Positions 1-9,650 of a DNA stretch of 64,000 nt are shown piece after piece; the stretch's first letter is position 1, and every line of letters starts with the position of its first letter. Source of the DNA: Tupaia tana (lineage: Eukaryota; Chordata; Mammalia; Scandentia; Tupaiidae). The stretch covers positions 434,001-498,000 of the forward strand of contig JAKSZU010000131.1 in NCBI GenBank assembly GCA_026018925.1. Reading direction: 5' to 3'. A program made the translations under genes and the position numbers. The notes beneath the pieces are model-generated. The model saw nothing but the letters and a program-made list of their open reading frames with translations. It made no database searches and was not told the DNA's origin.

Positions 1-627
1 AAAAACTTTGCCTTTAAAAAAGTCATAAAAAGGAAAAATTACCAAAAAAAAAATTAGGAGACAGGAGCAGAGAGAGACAGACACCTCAGAGACACAGAGA
101 CAGAGACAGAAGGCCAGAGGGGCTCCCGACCACACTAGCTCTGCTTGCTGGAGCCTGAATTTTGAGTAGAAAATCTTCATTTCTCCTCTTCCCTGAAAAA
201 TCTAGTTCCCAGTAGCCATGAGGAGTCTGCTCAGAGAAGGGCTCAACTCTCCTGCCAGGGAGGAAGAAGCAGAAGGGATTATTAACAAAACAATAGGAGG
301 AGCTGGGAGTCAGAGAAAACCTTTGCCTTTAAAAAAGTCGTAAAAAGGAAAAATTACCAAAAAAAAATTAGGAGATAGGAGCAGAGAGAGACAGAGACCT
401 CAGAGACACAGAGACAGAGATAGAAGGCCAGAGGGGCTTCCTACCACACTAGCTCTGCTTGCTGGAGGCTGAATTATGAGTAGAAAATCTTCATTTCTCC
501 TGTTCCCTGAAAAATCTAGTTCCCAGTAGCCATGAGGGGTCTGCTCAGAGAAGGGCTCAACTCTCCTGCCTGGGAGGAAGAAGCAGAAGGGATTATTAAC
601 AAAACAATAGGAGGAGCTGGGAGCCAG

Positions 628-680
628 AGAAAAACTTTGCCTTTAAAAAAGTCGTAAAAAGGAAAAATTACCAAAAAAAA
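628..680 (+). other. Phased A-tract region of the unit (example copy)
   Basis: Within about 53 bp there are five A-runs (5, 6, 5, 5 and 9 bases) whose starts are roughly 7-15 bp apart, near the DNA helical repeat. Phased A-tracts are known to bend DNA and to disfavour nucleosomes, so each unit may carry a bend centre; that is inference. Most length variation between units is in the last A-run, which is read as pure A, AAAAAACAAAAAA or AAAATAAAA in different subtypes. Confidence 0.6.
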
Positions 681-744
681 ATGAGGAGACAGGAGCAGAG
701 AGAGACAGAGACCTCAGAGACACAGAGACAGAGATAGAAGGCCA
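681..744 (+). other. GA-rich (CAGAGA-word) region of the unit (example copy)
   Basis: A purine-rich stretch made of overlapping GAGACA, CAGAGA and GACACA words, about three quarters purine. It looks like a decayed internal short repeat of 6-8 bp. Such strand-asymmetric tracts can form R-loops or triplexes when transcribed; nothing here shows that they do. Confidence 0.6.
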
Positions 745-1040
745 GAGGGGCTCCCTACCACACTAGCTCTGCTTGCTGGAGGCTGAATTATGAGTAGAAA
801 ATCTTCATTTCTCCTGTTCCCTGAAAAATCTAGTTCCCAGTAGCCATGAGGAGACTGCTCAGAGAAGGGCTCAACTCTCCTGCCTGGGAGGAAGAAGCAG
901 AAGGGATTATTAACAAAACAATAGGAGGAGCTGGGAGCCAGAGAAAAACTTTGCCTTTAAAAAAATCGTAAAAAGGAAAAATTACCAAAAAACAAAAAAT
1001 GAGGAGACAGGAGCAGAGAGAGACAGAGACCTCAGAAACA

Positions 1041-1270
1041 CAGAGACAGAGATAGAAGGCCAGAGGGGCTCCCTACCACACTAGCTCTGTTTGCTGAGGC
1101 TGAAATATGAGTAGAAAATCTACATTTCTCCTGTTCCCTGAAAAATCTAGTTCCCAGTAGCCATGAGGAGTCTGCTCAGAGAAGGGCTCAACTCTCCTGC
1201 CTGGGAGGAAGAAGCAGAAGCGATTATTAACAAAACAGTAGGAGGAGCTGGGAGCCACAGAAAAACTTTG
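1041..1270 (+). repeat. Subtype T1 unit (first of 13)
   Basis: T1 is marked by GCTCTGTTTGCTGAGGCTG (one G fewer and TTT for CTT), by TACATTTCTCC in place of TTCATTTCTCC, and by AGAAGCGATTATTAAC and AACAGTAGG. Copies, given as the start of GAGTAGAAAATCTACAT, are at 1109, 3308, 7404, 12754, 18404, 22171, 24371, 28140, 33489, 38519, 45438, 48594 and 59309. Spacings correspond to 7, 13, 17, 18, 12, 7, 12, 17, 16, 22, 10 and 34 units. This subtype is the best ruler for the higher-order structure. Confidence 0.88.
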
Positions 1271-1799
1271 CCTTTAAAAAAATCGTAAAAAGGAAAAATT
1301 ACCAAAAAAAAATGAGGAGACAGAAGCAGAGAGGGACAGAGACATCAGAGACACAGAGACAGAGATAGAAGGCCAGAGGGGCTCCCTACCACACTAGCTC
1401 TGCTTGCTGGAGGCTGAATTATGAGTAGAAAATCTTCATTTCTCCTGTTCCCTGAAAAATCTAGTTCCCAGTAGCCATGAGGAGTCTGCTCAGAGAAGGC
1501 CTCAACTCTCCTGCCTGGGAGGAAGAAGCAGAAGGGATTATTAACAAAACAATAGGAGGAGCTGGGAGCCAGAGAAAACTTTGCCTTTAAAAAAGTCATA
1601 AAAAGGAAAAATTACCAAAAAAAATGAGGAGACAGGAGCAGAGAGAGACAGAGACCTCAGAGACACAGAGACAGATATAGAAGGCCAGAGGGGCTCCCTA
1701 CCACACTAGCTCTGCTTGCTGGAGGCTGAATTATGAGTAGAAAATCTTCATTTCTCCTGTTCCCTGAAAAATCTTGTTCCCAGTAGCCATGAGGAGTCT

Positions 1800-2065
1800 G
1801 CTCAGAGAAGGGCTCAACTCTCCTGCTGGGAGGAAGAAGCAGAAGGGATTATTAAGAAAACAATAGGAGGACCTGGGAGCCAGAGAAAAACTTTGCCTTT
1901 AAAAAAGTCATAAAAAGGAAAAATTACCAAAAAAAAAATTAGGAGACAGGAGCAGAGAGAGACAGACACCTCAGAGACACAGAGACAGAGATAGAAGGCC
2001 AGAGGGGCTCCCGACCACACTAGCTCTGCTTGCTGGAGGCTGAATTTTGAGTAGAAAATCTTCAT
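1800..2065 (+). repeat. Subtype T4 unit (short CTGCTGGG form)
   Basis: T4 has CTCCTGCTGGGAGG in place of CTCCTGCCTGGGAGG, usually GGACCTGGGAGCC, an ATTAGGAGACAGG junction, GACAGACACCTC and CTCCCGACC or CTCCCGCCC, followed by GAATTTTGAGTAG. It is the commonest marked subtype: further copies begin near 6223, 10945, 11573, 15656, 17223, 19108, 23190, 25075, 30422, 35769, 52773, 54026, 54966 and 58128. Two forms exist, with GAGGCTGAATTTT or GAGCCTGAATTTT. Confidence 0.82.
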
Positions 2066-2283
2066 TTCTCCTCTTCCGTGAAAAATCTAGTTCCCAGTAG
2101 GCATGAGGAGTCTGCTCAGAGAAGGGCTCAACTCTCCTGCCAGGGAGGAAGAAGCAGAAGGGATTATTAACAAAACAATAGGAGGAGCTGGGAGTCAGAG
2201 AAAACCTTTGCCTTTAAAAAAGTCGTAAAAAGGAAAAATTAACAAAAAAAATGAGGAGACAGGAGCAGAGAGAGACAGAGACC

Positions 2284-2560
2284 TCAGAGACACAGAGACA
2301 GAGATAGAAGGCCAGAGGGGCTCCCTACCACACTCGCTCTGCTTGCTGGAGGCTGAATTAGGAGTAGAAAATCTTCATTTCTCCTGTTCCCTGAAAAATC
2401 AAGTTCCCAGTAGCCATGAGGAATCTGCTCAGAGTAGGGCTCAACTCTCCTGCCTGGGAGGAAGAAGCAGAAGGGATTATTAACAAAACAGTAGGAGGAG
2501 CTGGGAGCCACAGAAAAACTTTGCCTTTAAAAAAATTGTAAATAGGAAAAATTACCAAAA
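2284..2560 (+). repeat. Subtype T3 unit (first of 10)
   Basis: T3 is marked by ACTCGCTCTGC, AAATCAAGTTCCC, GAGGAATCTGCTCAGAGTAGGG, GGGAGCCACAG and CGTAAATAGG. The ACTCGCTCTG landmark is at 2332, 15231, 19626, 25593, 31254, 36601, 40692, 50766, 53605 and 60223. In most copies the unit also reads AGGAGTAGAAAATC, while copies from 40.7 kb onward mostly keep ATGAGTAG, so T3 has at least two sub-lineages. Confidence 0.85.
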
Positions 2561-2813
2561 AAAAAATGGAGAGACAGGAGCAAAGAGAGACAGAGACCTC
2601 AGAGACACAGAGACAGAGATAGAAGGCCAGAGGGGCTCCCTACCACACTAGCTCTGCTTGCTGGAGGCTGAATTATGAGTAGAAAATCTTCATTTCTCCT
2701 CTTCCCTGAAAAATCTAGTTCCCAGTAGCCATGAGGAGTCTGCTCAGAGAAGGGCTCAACTCTCCTGCTGGGAGGAAGAAGCAGAAGGGATTATTAACAA
2801 AACAATAGGAGGA

Positions 2814-3958
2814 CCTGGGAGCCAGAGAAAAACTTTGCCTTTAAAAAAGTCGTAAAAAGGAAAAATTACCAAAAAAAAAATGAGGAGACAGGAGCAGAGA
2901 GAGACAGAGACCTCAGAGACACAGAGACAGAGATAGAAGGCCAGAGGGGCTCCCTACCACACTAGCTCTGCTTGCTGGAGGCTGAATTATGAGTAGAAAA
3001 TCTTCATTTCTCCTGTTCCCTGAAAAATCTAGTTCCCAGTAGCCATGAGGAGACTGCTCAGAGAAGGGCTCAACTCTCCTGCCTGGGAGGAAGAAGCAGA
3101 AGGGATTATTAACAAAACAATAGGAGGAGCTGGGAGCCAGAGAAAAACTTTGCCTTTAAAAAAATCGTAAAAAGGAAAAATTACCAAAAAACAAAAAATG
3201 AGGAGACAGGAGCAGAGAGAGACAGAGACCTCAGAAACACAGAGACAGAGATAGAAGGTCAGAGGGGCTCCCTAGCACACTAGCTCTGTTTGCTGAGGCT
3301 GAATTATGAGTAGAAAATCTACATTTCTCCTGTTCCCTGAAAAATCTAGTTCCCAGTAGCCATGAGGAGTCTGCTCAGAGAAGGGCTCAACTCTCCTGCC
3401 TGGGAGGAAGAAGCAGAAGCGATTATTAACAAAACTGTAGGAGGAGCTGGGAGCCACAGAAAAACTTTGCCTTTAAAAAAATCGTAAAAAGGAAAAATTA
3501 CCAAAAAAAAATGAGGAGACAGAAGCAGAGAGGGACAGAGACATCAGAGACACAGAGACAGAGATAGAAGGCCAGAGGGGCTCCCTACCACACTAGCTCT
3601 GCTTGCTGGAGGCTGAATTATGAGTAGAAAATCTTCATTTCTCCTGTTCCCTGAAAAATCTAGTTCCCAGTAGCCATGAGGAGTCTGCTCAGAGAAGGGC
3701 TCAACTCTCCTGCCTGGGAGGAAGAAGCAGAAGGGATTATTAACAAAACAATAGGAGGAGCTGGGAGCCAGAGAAAACTTTGCCTTTAAAAAAGTCATAA
3801 AAAGGAAAAATTACCAAAAAAAAATGAGGAGACAGGAGCAGAGAGAGACAGAGACCTCAGAGACACAGAGACAGATATAGAAGGCCAGAGGGGCTCCCTA
3901 CCACACTAGCTCTGCTTGCTGGAGGCTGAATTATGAGTAGAAAATCTTCATTTCTCCT
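2814..3958 (+). repeat. Direct duplication E2 (offset ~2199, 7 units)
   Basis: The second copy of the T1-bearing stretch. The match to E1 ends near 3959, where this copy reads CTCCTCTTCCC and ATCTAGTTCC while 1760 onward reads CTCCTGTTCCC and ATCTTGTTCC. Confidence 0.75.
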
Positions 3959-4129
3959 CTTCCCTGAAAAATCTAGTTCCCAGTAGCAATGAGGAGTCTG
4001 CTCAGAGAAGGGTTCAACTCTCCTGCCTGGGAGGAAGAAGCAGAAGGGATTATTAACAAAACAATAGGAGGAGCTGGGAGCCAGAGGAAAACTTCGCCTT
4101 TAAAAAAGTCGTAAAAAGGAAAAATTACC

Positions 4130-4260
4130 AAAAAAAAATGAAGAGACAGGAGCAGAGAGAGCCAGAGACCTCAGAGACACAGAGACAGAGATTGAAGGCC
4201 AGAGGGGCTCCCTGCCACACTAGCTCTGCTTGCTGGAGGCGGAATTATGAGTAGAAAATC
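4130..4260 (+). repeat. Subtype T5 unit (GAGAGCCAGAG form, three copies)
   Basis: T5 has AATGAAGAGACAGG, GAGAGCCAGAGACC, GATTGAAGGCC and GAGGCGGAATTATG. Copies are near 4141, 51315 and 60773. Each is followed by the same unit order: GGGTGCCAGAG, then T6, then a TAAAATGAGG unit, then a CTCTCTAGCACACTAAC unit. The three loci are therefore copies of one larger block. The preceding CAGTAGCAATGAGG variant is shared by 3987 and 60620 but not by the 51-kb copy. Confidence 0.8.
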
Positions 4261-4639
4261 TTCATTTCTCCTGTTCCCTGAAAAATCTAGTTCTCAGTAG
4301 CCATGAGGAGTCTGCTCAGAGAAGGGCTCAACTCTCCTGCCTGGGAGGAAGAAGCAGAAGGGATTATTAACAAAACAATAGGAGGAGCTGGGTGCCAGAG
4401 AAAAACTTTGCCTTTAAAAAAATTGGAAAAAGGAAAAATTACCAAAAAACAAAAAATGAGGAGACAGGAGCAGAGAGAGACAGAGATCTCAGAGACACAG
4501 AGACAGAGATAGAAGGTCAGAGGGGCTCCCTACCACACTAGCTCTGCTTGCTGGAGGCTGAATTATGAGTAGAAAATCTTCATTTCTCCTGTTACCTTAA
4601 AAATCTAGTTCCCAGTAGCCATGAGGAGTCTGCTCAGAG

Positions 4640-4900
4640 AAGGGCTCAACTCTCCTCCTGGGAGGAAGAAGCAGAAGGGATTATAAACAAAACAATAGGA
4701 GGAGCTGGGAGCCAGAGAAAAACTTTGGCTTTAAAAAAATCGTAAAAAGGAAAAATTACCAAAAAAAAAAGTGAGGATACAGGAGCAGAGAGAGTCAGAG
4801 ACCTCAGAGACACAGAGGCAGAGATAGAAGACCAGAGGGGCTCCCTACCACACTAGCTCTGCTTGCTGGAGGCTGAATTATGAGTAGAGAATCTTCATTT
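4640..4900 (+). repeat. Subtype T6 unit (GAGAGTCAGAG form)
   Basis: T6 is marked by GAGAGTCAGAG, ACAGAGGCAGAGATAG, AGAAGACCAGAGG and AGTAGAGAATC. Several copies also have CTCCTCCTGGGAGG, TTTTGGCTTT or TTTGGCTTT and GTGAGGATACAGG just upstream. Copies lie near 4827, 10176, 29030, 34379, 39409, 43171, 46327, 52007, 55778 and 61466. It precedes a unit with ACCAAAAATAAAATGAGG in the 4.9, 10.3, 43.3, 46.5, 52.2, 56.0 and 61.7 kb contexts, which gives a conserved order. Confidence 0.8.
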
Positions 4901-7900
4901 CTCCTGTTCCCTGAACAATCTAGTTCTCAGTAGCCATGAGGAGTCTGCTCAGAGAAGGGCTCAACTCTCCTGCCTTGGAGGAAGAAGCAGAAGGGATTAT
5001 TAACAAAACAATAGGAGGAGCTGGGAACCAGAGAAAAACTTTGCCTTTAAAGAAGTCGTAAAAAGGAAAAATTACCAAAAATAAAATGAGGAGACAGGAG
5101 CAGAGAGAGACAGAGACCTCAGAGACACAGAGACAGAGATAGAAGGCCAGAGGGGCTCCCTACCACACTAGCTCTGGTTGCTGGAGGCTGAATTATGAGT
5201 AGAAAATCTTCATTTCTCCTGTTCCCTGAAAAATCTAGTTCCCAGTAGCCATGAGGAGTCTGCTCAGAGAAGGGCTCAACTCTCCTGCCTGGGAGGAAGA
5301 AGCAGAAGGGATTATTAACAAAACAATAGGAGGAGCTGGGAGCCAGAGAAAAACTTTGCCTTTAAAAAAATCGTAAAAAGGAAAAATTACCAAAAAAAAA
5401 ATAAAATGAGGAGAAAGGAGCAGAGAGAGACAGATACCTCAGAGACACAGAGACAGAGATAGAAGGCCAGAGGGGCTCTCTAGCACACTAACTCTGCTTG
5501 CTGGAGGCTGAATTATGAGTAGAAAATCTTCATTTCTCCTCTTCCCTGAAAAATCTAGTTCCCAGTAGCCATGAGGAGTCTGCTCAGAGAAGGGCTCAAC
5601 TCTCCTGCTGGGAGGAAGAAGCAGAAGGGATTATTAAGAAAACAATAGGAGGACCTGGGAGCCAGAGAAAAACTTTGCCTTTAAAAAAGTCATAAAAAGG
5701 AAAAATTACCAAAAAAAAATTTGGAGACAGGAGCAGAGAGAGACAGACACCTCAGAGACACAGAGACAGAGATAGAAGGCCAGAGGGGCTCCCGCCCACA
5801 CTAGCTCTGCTTGCTGGAGGCTGAATTTTGAGTAGAAAATCTTCATTTCTCCTCTTCCCTGAAAAATCTAGTTCCCAGTAGCCATGAGGAGTCTGCTCAG
5901 AGAAGGGCTCAACTCTCCTGCCAGGGAGGAAGAAGCAGAAGGGATTATTAACAAAACAATAGGAGGAGCTGGGAGTCAGAGAAAACCTTTGCCTTTAAAA
6001 AAGTCGTAAAAAGGAAAAATTACCAAAAAAAAATTAGGAGACAGGAGCAGAGAGAGACAGAGACCTCAGAGACACAGAGACAGAGATAGAAGGCCAGAGG
6101 GGCTCCCTACCACACTAGCTCTGCTTGCTGGAGGCTGAATTATGAGTAGAAAATCTTCATTTCTCCTCTTCCCTGAAAAATCTAGTTCCCAGTAGCCATG
6201 AGGAGTCTGCTCAGAGAAGGGCTCAACTCTCCTGCTGGGAGGAAGAAGCAGAAGGGATTATTAACAAAACAATAGGAGGACCTGGGAGCCAGAGAAAAAC
6301 TTTGCCTTTAAAAAAGTCATAAAAAGGAAAAATTACCAAAAAAAAAATTAGGAGACAGGAGCAGAGAGAGACAGACACCTCAGAGACACAGAGACAGAGA
6401 TAGAAGGCCAGAGGGGCTCCCGACCACACTAGCTCTGCTTGCTGGAGCCTGAATTTTGAGTAGAAAATCTTCATTTCTCCTCTTCCCTGAAAAATCTAGT
6501 TCCCAGTAGCCATGAGGAGTCTGCTCAGAGAAGGGCTCAACTCTCCTGCCAGGGAGGAAGAAGCAGAAGGGATTATTAACAAAACAATAGGAGGAGCTGG
6601 GAGTCAGAGAAAACCTTTGCCTTTAAAAAAGTCGTAAAAAGGAAAAATTACCAAAAAAAAATTAGGAGACAGGAGCAGAGAGAGACAGAGACCTCAGAGA
6701 CACAGAGACAGAGATAGAAGGCCAGAGGGGCTTCCTACCACACTAGCTCTGCTTGCTGGAGGCTGAATTATGAGTAGAAAATCTTCATTTCTCCTGTTCC
6801 CTGAAAAATCTAGTTCCCAGTAGCCATGAGGGGTCTGCTCAGAGAAGGGCTCAACTCTCCTGCCTGGGAGGAAGAAGCAGAAGGGATTATTAACAAAACA
6901 ATAGGAGGAGCTGGGAGCCAGAGAAAAACTTTGCCTTTAAAAAAGTCGTAAAAAGGAAAAATTACCAAAAAAAAAATGAGGAGACAGGAGCAGAGAGAGA
7001 CAGAGACCTCAGAGACACAGAGACAGAGATAGAAGGCCAGAGGGGCTCCCTACCACACTAGCTCTGCTTGCTGGAGGCTGAATTATGAGTAGAAAATCTT
7101 CATTTCTCCTGTTCCATGAAAAATCTAGTTCCCAGTAGCCATGAGGAGACTGCTCAGAGAAGGGCTCAACTCTCCTGCCTGGGAGGAAGAAGCAGAAGGG
7201 ATTATTAACAAAACAATAGGAGGAGCTGGGAGCCAGAGAAAAACTTTGCCTTTAAAAAAATCGTAAAAAGGAAAAATTACCAAAAAACAAAAAATGAGGA
7301 GACAGGAGCAGAGAGAGACAGAGACCTCAGAAACACAGAGACAGAGATAGAAGGCCAGAGGGGCTCCCTACCACACTAGCTCTGTTTGCTGAGGCTGAAA
7401 TATGAGTAGAAAATCTACATTTCTCCTGTTCCCTGAAAAATCTAGTTCCCAGTAGCCATGAGGAGTCTGCTCAGAGAAGGGCTCAACTCTCCTGCCTGGG
7501 AGGAAGAAGCAGAAGCGATTATTAACAAAACAGTAGGAGGAGCTGGGAGCCACAGAAAAACTTTGCCTTTAAAAAAATCGTAAAAAGGAAAAATTACCAA
7601 AAAAAAATGAGGAGACAGAAGCAGAGAGGGACAGAGACATCAGAGACACAGAGACAGAGATAGAAGGCCAGAGGGGCTCCCTACCACACTAGCTCTGCTT
7701 GCTGGAGGCTGAATTATGAGTAGAAAATCTTCATTTCTCCTGTTCCCTGAAAAATCTAGTTCCCAGTAGCCATGAGGAGTCTGCTCAGAGAAGGCCTCAA
7801 CTCTCCTGCCTGGGAGGAAGAAGCAGAAGGGATTATTAACAAAACAATAGGAGGAGCTGGGAGCCAGAGAAAACTTTGCCTTTAAAAATGGCATAAAAAG

Positions 7901-8589
7901 GAAAAATCACCAAAAAAAAATGAGGAGACAGGAGCAGAGAGAGACAGAGACCTCAGAGACACAGAGACAGATATAGAAGGCCAGAGGGGCTCCCTACCAC
8001 ACTAGCTCTGCTTGCTGGAGGCTGAATTATGAGTAGAAAATCTTCATTTCTCCTGTTCCCTGAAAAATCTTGTTCCCAGTAGCCATGAGGAGTCTGCTCA
8101 GAGAAGGGCTCAACTCTCCTGCTGTCAGGAAGAAGCAGAAGGGATTATTAAGAAAACAATAGGAGGACCTGGGAGCCAGAGAAAAACTTTGCCTTTAAAA
8201 AAGTCATAAAAAGGAAAAATTACCAAAAAAAAATTAGGAGACAGGAGCAGAGAGAGACAGACACCTCAGAGACACAGAGACAGAGATAGAAGGCCAGAGG
8301 GGCTCCCGACCACACTAGCTCTGCTTGCTGGAGGCTGAATTTTGAGTAGAAAATCTTCATTTCTCCTCTTCCGTGAAAAATCTAGTTCCCAGTAGGCATG
8401 AGGAGTCTGCTCAGAGAAGGGCTCAACTCTCCTGCCAGGGAGGAAGAAGCAGAAGGGATTATTAACAAAACAATAGGAGGAGCTGGGAGTCAGAGAAAAC
8501 CTTTGCCTTTAAAAAAGTCGTAAAAAGGAAAAATTACCAAAAAAAAATTGGGAGACAGGAGCAGAGAGAGACAGAGACCTCAGAGACAC

Positions 8590-8860
8590 AGAGACAGAGA
8601 TAGAAGGCCAGAGGGGCTACCTACCACATTAGCTCTGCTTGCTGGAGGCTGAATTATGAGTAGAAAATCTTCATTTCTCCTGTTCCCTGAAAAATATAGT
8701 TCCCAGTAGCCATGAGGAGTCTGCTCTGAGAAGGGCTCAACTCTCCTGCCTGGGAGGAAGAAGCAGAAGGGATTATTAACAAAACAATAGGAGGAGCTGG
8801 GAGCCAGAGAAAAACTTTGCCTTTAAAAATGTCGTAAAAAGGAAAAATTATCAAAAAAAA
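8590..8860 (+). repeat. Subtype T2 unit (first of 12)
   Basis: T2 is marked by CTACCACATTAGCTCTGC, then AAAAATATAGTTCC, TTTAAAAATGTCG and AAATTATCAAAAAAA. The CTACCACATT landmark is at 8621, 13971, 16795, 20563, 22762, 26531, 29993, 32195, 35340, 37539, 41925 and 54538. All the listed changes usually travel together, which shows that whole units were copied rather than single sites converted. A partial T2-like unit is at about 57.90 kb, with only the TTTAAAAATGTCG and TTATC changes. Confidence 0.85.
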
Positions 8861-9650
8861 TGAGGAGACAGGAGCAAAGAGAGACAGAGACCTCAGAGAC
8901 ACAGAGACAGAGATAGAAGGCCAGAGGGGCTCCCTACCACACTAGCTCTGCTTGCTGGAGGCTGAATTATGAGTAGAAAATCTTCATTTCTCCTCTTCCC
9001 TGAAAAATCTAGTTCCCAGTAGCCATGAGGAGTCTGCTCAGAGAAGGGCTCAACTCTCCTGCTGGGAGGAAGAAGCAGAAGGGATTATTAAGAAAACAAT
9101 AGGAGGACTTGGGAGCCAGAGAAAAACTTTGCCTTTAAAAAAGTCATAAAAAGGAAAAATTACCAAAAAAAAATTAGGAGACAGGAGCAGAGAGAGACAG
9201 ACACCTCAGAGACACAGAGACAGAGATAGAAGGCCAGAGGGGCTCCCGCCCACACTAGCTCTGCTTGCTGGAGGCTGAATTTTGAGTAGAAAATCTTCAT
9301 TTCTCCTCTTCCCTGAAAAATCTAGTTCCCAGTAGCCATGAGGAGTCTGCTCAGAGAAGGGCTCAACTCTCCTGCCAGGGAGGAAGAAGCAGAAGGGATT
9401 ATTAACAAAACAATAGGAGGAACTGGGAGTCAGAGAAAACCTTTGCCTTTAAAAAAGTCGTAAAAAGGAAAAATTACCAAAAAAAAATTAGGAGACAGGA
9501 GCAGAGAGAGACAGAGACCTCAGAGACACAGAGACAGAGATAGAAGGCCAGAGGGGCTTCCTACCACACTAGCTCTGCTTGCTGGAGGCTGAATTATGAG
9601 TAGAAAATCTTCATTTCTCCTGTTCCCTGAAATATCTAGTTCCCAGTAGC

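Larger units (their letters stand above)
478..791 (+). repeat. Representative satellite unit (314 bp)
   Basis: A typical unit, taken from one GAGTAGAAAATC landmark to the next. In order it holds a mixed-sequence first half (CTTCATTTCTCCTG, CCCAGTAGCCATGAGG, CTGCTCAGAGAAGG), a segment with GGATTATTAACAAAACAATAGG, an A-tract region (about 628-680) with runs of five or more A, a GA-rich region (about 681-744) built on CAGAGA/GAGACA words, and a closing part with CTACCACACTAGCTCTGC. A hand count gives 118 pyrimidines in 314 bases, so the + strand is about 62% purine. CpG is rare, mainly at GTCGTAAAA. The length is close to two nucleosome-core lengths. No CENP-B box-like motif was seen. Confidence 0.93.
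615..1759 (+). repeat. Direct duplication E1 (offset ~2199, 7 units)
   Basis: A stretch of about 1.1 kb containing a T1 unit and its neighbours that recurs at 2814-3958. The copies are not adjacent; about 1 kb of other units lies between them. The second copy differs at AAGGTCAGAGG and CTAGCACACTAG, changes shared with the T1 copies at 45.4, 48.6 and 59.3 kb, so E2 belongs to that sub-lineage. Confidence 0.75.
1..2840 (+). repeat. Segment also present at 17295-20140
   Basis: The start of the window matches 17295 onward at a constant offset of 17294 bp: T1 1109/18404, T4 1814/19108 and T3 2332/19626. Its first 1.7 kb or so also matches from 6296. The match ends where 2850 has GTCGTAAAAAGG and 20144 has GTCATAAAAAGG. 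The left edge of the duplication lies outside the window. Confidence 0.8.
4300..9650 (+). repeat. 17-unit duplicated block A1 (period ~5350)
   Basis: This block is repeated directly after itself (A2). Corresponding landmarks are 5349-5350 bp apart across its whole length: 4391/9740 (GGGTGCCAG), 6223/11573 (T4), 7404/12754 (T1) and 8621/13971 (T2). The two copies look near-identical by eye. Differences include CAGGAGCAGAG versus CAGCAGCAGAG (about 5098/10447), TTTGGAG versus TTAGGAG (about 5721/11071) and CGTAAAAAGG versus CATAAAAAGG (about 6004/11354). The edge is known only to within about 100 bp. Confidence 0.85.

Noticed and set aside
4303..4512. Plus-strand open frames of about 69 codons starting at CATGAGGAGTCTG (also 9652, 31338, 57475)
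   Set aside because: They are lysine- and glutamate-rich readings of the A- and GA-rich parts and appear only where chance indels keep the frame open. No family is recognisable.
5390..5406. AATAAA polyadenylation-like signals in units with AAAATAAAATGAGG
   Set aside because: They come from single-base changes in a long A-run, have no associated gene, and appear in only some subtypes.
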